Of a stretch of DNA of 64,000 bases, positions 58,309 to 64,000 are shown one piece after another. The stretch's first letter is position 1; each line of letters starts with the position of its first letter. A model generated the notes under the pieces. It was not told where the DNA came from. It saw nothing but the letters and a program-made list of their open reading frames with translations, and searched no databases. The translations under genes were made by a program, and so were the position numbers. Origin of the DNA: an uncultured Eubacteriales bacterium (GTDB lineage: Bacteria; Bacillota; Clostridia; Oscillospirales; Acutalibacteraceae); assembly GCA_934456435.1 (NCBI GenBank), contig CAKSHH010000011.1:19085-83084 (forward strand), written 5' to 3'.

Positions 58309-59829
58309 ATGACAAACGCAAAAAAGCTTTTGACAAACACGCTTTTGCTGACGGCAACAGCGTTCCTGATGAGAACGGTATCCGTCAGCTTCAACGTTTA
58401 TCTGACAAATAAAATAGGCGCGGACGGAATCGGACTTTTTCAGCTTATCTCGACTGTCTATGCCATGGCGATAACCTTTTCGGTCGCGGGAATACGCCTT
58501 GCCGCCATGCGCCTTGTTGCCGACAATATGGCTCTCGGCAAGTACAACGACAGGCAGATCATGCGCCGCTGTCTTGTCTATTCCTTTGTCTGCGGAGCCG
58601 TTATTGCCGCTCTGCTCGCAGGCTTTTCGGCGCTTGTCGGCGAGAAATGGATCGGAGATATGCGAAGTGTTCCATCATTAAAGGTGCTGAGCCTAAGTCT
58701 CCCGTTTGTTTCGATGTCCGCCGCTCTCAACGGCTATTTCACTTCGGTCAGAAAAATCGTCCGCTACACCGCCGTTCAGCTCGCCGAGCAGATTTTTAAA
58801 ATCGTCATCACGGTCATCGTCCTTAAAAACGCCCTATCCCACGGACTTGAAGCCGCCTGTGTCTCAATCGTTTTCGGCATCACCGCCGCCGAAATTTTTT
58901 CTCTGTGCTGTTCCTACACCCTTTACCGCTTTTCCGTGTGCAAGCCCGTACAAAAAGAAAAAGGAACCGATATTTGGAAAAGAATTTTCCGAATATCAAT
59001 TCCCGATACCGTCGGCTCGGAGATGCGCTCCGTGCTGATGACGGTCGAGCACCTGCTCATTCCCGTCGGATTCAGAAAATCCGGCAGCGACCCTCAGTCC
59101 GCGCTTGCAACCTACGGCGTTATTCACGGAATGTCGCTTCCGCTTGTCCTTTATCCCTCCGCTCTGCTTTCCTCGCTTTCGGGACTGCTCGTGCCCGAAA
59201 TCTCCGCCCTGCACATTTCCGGCAACAAGCCGCGCATCAACTATATGATTGCGCGGGTGCTTCACCTTACCCTGATTTTTTCTATCGGAACGGCAGGAAT
59301 AATGTATTTTAACGCAAAAAGGCTGTCATACGCGGTTTACGGCAATGACAGCGCTTATATTTATATTCAAATTCTTTCCCCGTTGATACCGATTATGTAC
59401 TGCGATATGTCTGTTGACGGAATGCTGAAGGGACTCGATCAACAGATGAGCTATATGCGTTACAACATCATAGATGCATCGCTCTGTGTAGTTCTTGTAT
59501 ATATTTTGGTTCCGATATTCTCTGTAAAAGGCTACATAATCGTAGTTTTTGTCAGTGAAACGGTTAATTTTCTTCTCAGTTTTCGCCGCCTTACAAAGGT
59601 CAGCGACGTACAGCTTTATTTTTTCAAGGATATTTTCGTTCCGTTGTTTTGCGTGATAGGTGCAAATTTGTTTAAAAATCTTGTTTTTTCTGCAATAGAT
59701 ATAGATAACTTCAAGCTTGCCGCTTCTGCCGAGATAGTGACGGCAGTCGTGCTCTATACGGCAATGATAATCGCATTTCATTCCATCGACAAGGAGGAGC
59801 TGGGCTGGCTCCGTTCTCTGGTCAAATAG
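58309..59829 (+). CDS. Oligosaccharide flippase / SpoVB-MurJ-like (MATE/MVF) protein
   Basis: 506 residues from the ATG at 58309 (GGAG eight bases upstream). About 14 membrane helices. The N-terminus LLTNTLLLTATAFLMRTVSVSFNVYLTNKIGADGIG is typical of the SpoVB branch that moves lipid-linked precursors for peptidoglycan or spore cortex. Near spo0A and spoIVB, a sporulation role is plausible. It ends in TAG (59827-59829). Confidence 0.87.
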   Translation: MTNAKKLLTNTLLLTATAFLMRTVSVSFNVYLTNKIGADGIGLFQLISTVYAMAITFSVAGIRLAAMRLVADNMALGKYNDRQIMRRCLVYSFVCGAVIAALLAGFSALVGEKWIGDMRSVPSLKVLSLSLPFVSMSAALNGYFTSVRKIVRYTAVQLAEQIFKIVITVIVLKNALSHGLEAACVSIVFGITAAEIFSLCCSYTLYRFSVCKPVQKEKGTDIWKRIFRISIPDTVGSEMRSVLMTVEHLLIPVGFRKSGSDPQSALATYGVIHGMSLPLVLYPSALLSSLSGLLVPEISALHISGNKPRINYMIARVLHLTLIFSIGTAGIMYFNAKRLSYAVYGNDSAYIYIQILSPLIPIMYCDMSVDGMLKGLDQQMSYMRYNIIDASLCVVLVYILVPIFSVKGYIIVVFVSETVNFLLSFRRLTKVSDVQLYFFKDIFVPLFCVIGANLFKNLVFSAIDIDNFKLAASAEIVTAVVLYTAMIIAFHSIDKEELGWLRSLVK

Positions 59830-59869
59830 ATTCAAGCAAGGCGTGCGTCACAATTCGTGCGGTATTGCC

Positions 59870-60625
59870 TTAAGACGCTTTGAGTTGAAGTCTGAGCTTG
59901 TCTGCGATCATAGCGATAAATTCAGAGTTTGTCGGCTTGCCTCTTGATGACTGTATTGTGTATCCGAAATATGAGCTGAGAACATCAACGTCGCCTCTGT
60001 CCCATGCCACTTCAATCGCATGGCGGATCGCTCTTTCTACTCGTGAAGAAGTAGTCTTGAAAGTCTTGGCAACTGTCGGGTAGAGAAGCTTTGTTACCGA
60101 GCCCATCATCTCGGTATTGTTTATTGAAAGAATGATCGCCTCTCTGAGATACTGGTATCCCTTTATGTGTGCAGGGACACCGATCTGATGCATGATCTCC
60201 GAAACAATCACCTCAAGATCATTGCCTGTCCGCTCCGCCGAATTTGAATTTTTCCAGCCGGAAAGCTGAGATATGCGCTGTGCGATTATTTCGGCGTCGA
60301 CGGGCTTCAGAAAATAATAATCTGCGCCGCCGTTAAGTATCTCGCTTTCAAATCTCATATTGTCAACACTTGAAAGAACAATTATCATCGGCTTTCTGAC
60401 ATCTGCCGTTTCCTTGATTTGCTTTATCACTCCGAGAGCATCTATGTGCAGCATAAATGCATCCATTATTATGACGTCCGGTTTCTCCTGCTTGAGCTTT
60501 GTCAGCACCTGTGCGCCGTCCTTGTCGGTGAGCACCACGCTGTACCCGTAGGACGACAGAGTCCTGACACAGCTCTGTCCGAAATCATTGTTTTCCGCAA
60601 TCATAATTTTGACTTTATTTTCCAT
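59870..60625 (-). CDS. spo0A: Stage 0 sporulation protein A, response regulator
   Basis: 251 residues. The receiver domain (1-120) has the phospho-acceptor aspartate in PDVIIMDAFML and the lysine in YFLKPVDAE. The C-terminal Spo0A DNA-binding domain (about 140-251) has the recognition helix TSSRVERAIRHAIEVAWDRG. It is the master switch for sporulation. The start at ATG 60625 is favoured; GGAGG lies ten bases upstream. It is downstream of spoIVB, as in other Clostridia. Confidence 0.96.
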   Translation of the reverse strand: MENKVKIMIAENNDFGQSCVRTLSSYGYSVVLTDKDGAQVLTKLKQEKPDVIIMDAFMLHIDALGVIKQIKETADVRKPMIIVLSSVDNMRFESEILNGGADYYFLKPVDAEIIAQRISQLSGWKNSNSAERTGNDLEVIVSEIMHQIGVPAHIKGYQYLREAIILSINNTEMMGSVTKLLYPTVAKTFKTTSSRVERAIRHAIEVAWDRGDVDVLSSYFGYTIQSSRGKPTNSEFIAMIADKLRLQLKAS

Positions 60626-60659
60626 AAACAATTACCTCCGTGAATTTATTTTCACCAGT

Positions 60660-60715
60660 ATATTACCATTTAATGGTAATTCTGTCAATAGATTTTTACC
60701 ATTTTTTACCAAATA
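60660..60715 (-). promoter_or_regulatory. spo0A promoter with palindromic operator
   Basis: TTGACA (60688-60683), 17 bases, TAATAT (60665-60660) on the minus strand. A perfect palindrome ATTACCATT-T-AATGGTAAT (60662-60680) covers the -10 and spacer. Two further TTACCAT/TTACCA half-sites lie upstream of the -35 (around 60695-60710). A dimeric regulator is expected to bind here. It does not look like a 0A box. Confidence 0.75.
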
Positions 60716-60745
60716 TTTTTAAAACGGCAAAAGCAGACAAACAAG

Positions 60746-60783
60746 AAGCCTCACAGAAAGCAAATATCGCTTCTGTGAGGCTT
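60746..60783 (-). terminator. Terminator between spoIVB and spo0A
   Basis: AAGCCTCACAGAA (60746-60758) and TTCTGTGAGGCTT (60771-60783) pair perfectly over 13 bases. It lies four bases past the spoIVB stop, so spo0A depends on its own promoter. Confidence 0.85.
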
Positions 60784-60787
60784 AATA

Positions 60788-62002
60788 TTACGATGCCTTT
60801 AGGTAATCTTCAACCTCCGTGGCAGTTTCGGTCATATTTTGTGCAAAAATGCCGTATCCTTCGGTCGGATCGTCCACAAAAACGTGGGTTACGGCACCGA
60901 CGAGCATACCGTTTTGAAGTATCGGACTGCCGCTCATACCCTGAACTATTCCGCCCGTTTTTTCGAGCAAACAGCTGTCGGTTATCTTCACGACCAAATT
61001 TCTTTGCGTGTCCGTCGTGTTGAATATTTTTTCTATTTCAATGTCATATTTCTGCGGTCCGCTGTCGTCAACGGTGCATATTATCTGAGCAGCGCCGGTC
61101 TTGACCTCCTGCCTGAGCGCAACGGGGACGACATTCTCGTTTTCTTCCACCGAATCCATAATGCCGTAAACTCCCGTTTCGCCGTTTATATAGAGGCTTC
61201 CGATAGTTCCGGAGGAAAACACTCCGCACAGCTCGCCGGCGCTGCCGCTGGTGCCCTTGTAACAGCCCTTTATCCGTGCTTCGACCGCGTCGCCGCCGGA
61301 AAGGGGCATGATCTCTCCCGTATCCGTGTCGCATACGGCATGACCGAGACCTGCAAAGATTCCGTTTGTCCTGTCATACCAAGTTATTGTTCCGATTCCT
61401 GCCGTGCTGTCCCGAATCCATAAGCCGCCTTTGAACGCCGAGTCCTCCGAGCATTTCACCGGAGTAAAGGATATCTCCTTTTTCTTCGAGTCGCGCTCGA
61501 TGACAAGCTTCAGCGCTTTTCCGCCGCTTGATGCAAAAATTGCCGAGAGCTCACGGTTGCGGTATACATCGACACCGTCAACAGAAATAATCATATCTCC
61601 CTCTTTCAGTCCCGATATCTTTCCGGGACTCACGCTACCCGATGAGGTCGTTACCTCATCAACGCGGATAACCATCACGCCTTTTGTATACAGGCGAATA
61701 CCGAAAGCGTCGCCGCCGGGGACGACATACTTGCGGCGGGAGACCTTTACTTTTGCGGATTTTATGGGAAAAATATTAAAGAGCTTAACGGAGGTTGAAT
61801 ATTCGGTTTCAACGGGAGAAGCATCGTCTTGGCTGTAATTCACAAGAGCCTGACAGACGTATGTTTTTCCGACATTCATTTCGTCATACTCGCTTATCGT
61901 CATCTCGTCCGGGATGCGTACATACCCGACAGTTACAAGCATAAGAATAACGCAGGACACAACAAAACAAACCATACATAGAATCCGAACACACTGTTTC
62001 AA
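60788..62002 (-). CDS. spoIVB: Stage IV sporulation protein B, S55 serine peptidase
   Basis: 404 residues from TTG 62002 after GGAGGTG. An N-terminal membrane anchor (10-30) is followed by a PDZ domain (about 95-180, SPGKISGLKEGDMIISVDGVDV). The S55 domain has the catalytic histidine in FAGLGHAV (H221) and the serine in GMSGSPI near residue 357. SpoIVB signals from the forespore to activate sigma-K. It is paired with spo0A. Confidence 0.95.
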   Translation of the reverse strand: MKQCVRILCMVCFVVSCVILMLVTVGYVRIPDEMTISEYDEMNVGKTYVCQALVNYSQDDASPVETEYSTSVKLFNIFPIKSAKVKVSRRKYVVPGGDAFGIRLYTKGVMVIRVDEVTTSSGSVSPGKISGLKEGDMIISVDGVDVYRNRELSAIFASSGGKALKLVIERDSKKKEISFTPVKCSEDSAFKGGLWIRDSTAGIGTITWYDRTNGIFAGLGHAVCDTDTGEIMPLSGGDAVEARIKGCYKGTSGSAGELCGVFSSGTIGSLYINGETGVYGIMDSVEENENVVPVALRQEVKTGAAQIICTVDDSGPQKYDIEIEKIFNTTDTQRNLVVKITDSCLLEKTGGIVQGMSGSPILQNGMLVGAVTHVFVDDPTEGYGIFAQNMTETATEVEDYLKAS

Positions 62003-62074
62003 AGAAAAAGCACCTCCGGTTTTAATTTAACCCGAAGATGCTTAATTATTCAATTTGTTCGGTATAGCCTAAAA

Positions 62075-63358
62075 TCAATCTGTTATCGGCAGGCTTTCTA
62101 TCATATTTATCATTCCCATGTAATAATCAAGAAGAGACTCCTCGGTAACGCCGATTCCTATGGCATTGCCGTGGTCTCCCGTGCTCAGCGGCATAACATT
62201 CCATATACCGGGCTGAATGTCCTCGGCGTTGTAGTCAACATGGGGATCACCGAACGGGTACTGTGCCGCAACGACATTGACAAGTCCGTCATTCGGCGCC
62301 CATGTTTCATCAATCGGATACGGCGCATCGGGATTCTGCTTATAAATTCCCATCATCTCCGAGAACGGGCGGAGAATTGCAAGCGTGCTCGGCAAAGCGA
62401 CCTGAGCCTTGCCCGTCACTGGATCATCGACCGTCGTTCTGAAAGCATAAGAGAAATAATAAACATTGTCGTCCAGTCCGAGCCTGTCGTTGAGCGCCTT
62501 GGCTCCGTCGCAGGAAAGATCGTAAGCGACGTTGTCATACTTCTGGGCAAGTATCACGCTGATCGCCTTGTATACCTTATTGACCGTTGTCGGCTCGCCC
62601 GGAACGTATGTGAGCCCGAACTGCTCAAGGTGGAAATCGACATATCCGTTTATCGGTGAACGACCCATAACCGCTGCATAAAGGAACAGAGCCAATTCTC
62701 CGATTTCAATAAGATTGAGATTATCGGCAATATACGCCAGCGTCGTGCCGTTGTTCGGACTGCATATAGTTGTTATCGAATTGATGTAATTCGACTTTCC
62801 GCCGGTAAAGAGCGGAGAAATGTCGTCGGGATCCGTTTCGGCAATTTCGGCTGCATCGCCTTTTGAGAGAAGTCCCTGCAAAAGTCTTATCGTGTTTCCG
62901 CCGAAGCTGTGACCGATAAGGTTTATTTTATTGAGGTGTCCGTTTTCGTCAACGCCGCCCCAGTCATCTACGATTGCCTGAGTATAGGTTCTTCCGTACC
63001 TGAGGTGATTGTGCTGTGCCGAATGTGCGGCGCCGTAATCAACCTTGGTTCCGGTGAGCTGCGCATAAAGCTCGCAGGCGCGGTCCCAGTTGCTTGAGAA
63101 AGGTCCGACCGAAGCATCGCGGCATTCGATTCCCTGCTCTCTGAGCTTTTGCATAAGGTGACACGAGGTTGCTCCCCAGTAAGAAAAGTCCTGGTCAATA
63201 CCCTCGTTCTCGCCCCAGCCGAGGAAGCCGTGAACAAAAATGTAGGGATAGATCTTATCGTCCTTGCCCGATCTGTCCTCCGGCGCAACAAAGCCCGGAA
63301 CAAAACTCACAAATGCCATAACAAGAGAAACCCATACCGCAACTAAAGACTTAAACAT
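62075..63358 (-). CDS. Secreted lipase (triacylglycerol lipase family)
   Basis: 427 residues with a signal peptide (SLVAVWVSLVMAFVSFVPGFVA). The oxyanion region is IFVHGFLGWGEN and the nucleophile elbow INLIGHSFGGNTIRLLQG. The aspartate and histidine are probably in NDGLVNVV and TGDHGNAIG. This pattern fits the family I.5/staphylococcal-type lipases. It acts outside the cell. Monocistronic. Confidence 0.88.
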   Translation of the reverse strand: MFKSLVAVWVSLVMAFVSFVPGFVAPEDRSGKDDKIYPYIFVHGFLGWGENEGIDQDFSYWGATSCHLMQKLREQGIECRDASVGPFSSNWDRACELYAQLTGTKVDYGAAHSAQHNHLRYGRTYTQAIVDDWGGVDENGHLNKINLIGHSFGGNTIRLLQGLLSKGDAAEIAETDPDDISPLFTGGKSNYINSITTICSPNNGTTLAYIADNLNLIEIGELALFLYAAVMGRSPINGYVDFHLEQFGLTYVPGEPTTVNKVYKAISVILAQKYDNVAYDLSCDGAKALNDRLGLDDNVYYFSYAFRTTVDDPVTGKAQVALPSTLAILRPFSEMMGIYKQNPDAPYPIDETWAPNDGLVNVVAAQYPFGDPHVDYNAEDIQPGIWNVMPLSTGDHGNAIGIGVTEESLLDYYMGMINMIESLPITD

Positions 63359-63471
63359 AGAAACACCACACCCTCTTTATAGTATATACTAATTTTATTA
63401 TATACAAATTATTTTGTCAATAAACTAATAAAACAATGCATAAAGAAAGGAATTATACATCAAAAGCGCCT

Positions 63472-63891
63472 TTAAATATCAAAAATGTTTATGCCGATTT
63501 CCGAATCCACACGGCGTTCCACCGCATTGGGCAATGTATTTACAAAAATCTCCGCCGTCACACCGATTATAGCCTCGGTCAGATGACCTCCGACCACCTC
63601 GCATTTTTCGTTTGAAAATGATGCATGAAGATGAATGTACGGCTCTCCGTCCTTCCTCGTCATATTGCCCAGGAGAGATACCATTTCCATCGGTTCATCA
63701 AAGGTTTTCGGCTTGTATTCGCCCTTAGCCAGGTCATAGAATCCAACTGTCGCGCGGCTCACCGCACCGATTCCGTTGACCTGCGCGCAGACTATGTTTT
63801 CCCTGCGGCACAGCTCCGTCATAGCCTTGACGATATCCTCGCCGACGCTGAGCCTGACGACATAAACCGAACCGTCCTTTTTGTAATTCAT
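63472..63891 (-). CDS. PPC (DUF296) domain protein
   Basis: 139 residues after GGAGGA. The whole protein is a PPC/PCC domain: GEDIVKAMTELCRRENI, VNGIGAVSRATVGFYD and the metal-binding HLHASFSNEKCEVVGGHL. In bacteria this stand-alone domain forms trimers and is annotated as DNA-binding, although no DNA target is established. Confidence 0.9.
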   Translation of the reverse strand: MNYKKDGSVYVVRLSVGEDIVKAMTELCRRENIVCAQVNGIGAVSRATVGFYDLAKGEYKPKTFDEPMEMVSLLGNMTRKDGEPYIHLHASFSNEKCEVVGGHLTEAIIGVTAEIFVNTLPNAVERRVDSEIGINIFDI

Positions 63892-63996
63892 AAGAATCCT
63901 CCTCTCGGATAATTGACAAATCTTTAAATAAATAATAATATATATTTAACCTGAAATCAAGCTATTTTTCGAAAAAGCAACGAAAGGATTTGTACT

Positions 63997-64000
63997 ATGA
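63997..64000 (+). CDS. Start of a further gene at the window edge
   Basis: ATG at 63997-63999, ten bases after a CGAAAGGA ribosome site, is cut off by the window end. Only the position can be given. Confidence 0.4.

Overview
The window is a piece of a low-to-mid GC Firmicutes chromosome, most likely a gut member of the Clostridia (Ruminococcaceae/Oscillospiraceae type). The evidence is the spoIVB-spo0A pair in its usual clostridial order, an argCJBD operon, secreted enzymes with Gram-positive signal peptides, strong Shine-Dalgarno sites and near-consensus sigma-A promoters. No species can be named from the sequence alone.

Layout. 1-4196 (minus strand): arginine biosynthesis argC-argJ-argB-argD, with argD cut by the window edge. 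4726-10732 (plus strand): a TetR-type regulator with its own operator, a Cys-rich small protein, a DUF998 membrane protein, a GNAT acetyltransferase, a DUF3795 and TfoX-N pair, a CatB-like and a CatA-like acyltransferase overlapping by four bases, and an ABC transporter. 10926-45409: a complete siphovirus-type prophage integrated in the 3' end of a tRNA-Pro(CGG) gene. 45399-63891: host genes, including an XRE-membrane regulator, an IS200-type insertion, an M28 peptidase, a diacylglycerol-kinase-like protein, a second TetR followed by an isochorismatase-like hydrolase, tRNA-Leu(GAG), an alpha-rhamnosidase with a sugar isomerase, secreted PHP and lipase-like enzymes, a flippase, spo0A, spoIVB, a lipase and a PPC-domain protein.

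The prophage, from its left end: integrase with arm-type repeats; a type III toxin-antitoxin locus (three 36-nt antitoxin RNA repeats, a terminator, a ToxN-like toxin); CI/ImmA/Cro switch genes; an excisionase-like protein and a ParB-like protein; small early genes; an HUH-type Rep and a VRR-NUC nuclease; an ArpU/RinA-like late regulator; then the late operon (terminase, portal, MuF with a toxin-like tail and candidate immunity gene, scaffold, capsid, connectors, tail tube, frameshifted tail chaperone, tape measure, tail tip, fibres, holin, amidase); and finally a minus-strand moron cluster with a zeta-like kinase.

The most striking observation is an amber-suppression system inside the late operon. 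Directly in front of the terminase small subunit lies a complete class II tRNA of leucine type with anticodon CUA (22815-22898). Four late genes each contain exactly one in-frame TAG within the first 25 codons of a Shine-Dalgarno-preceded reading frame: terminase small subunit (codon 25), portal (codon 3), tape measure (codon 10) and a tail-tip protein (codon 7). Across about 47 prophage genes only one, a moron, ends in TAG, while flanking host genes do use TAG as a stop. I infer that the phage-borne suppressor tRNA gates translation of proteins that start packaging, head and tail assembly. Other notable points are the type III toxin-antitoxin locus with a palindrome at its predicted start site, a canonical -1 frameshift site (A AAA AAC), a capsid-borne toxin/immunity pair, and the separation of tRNA-Pro from its native terminator by the prophage, which appears to supply a replacement.
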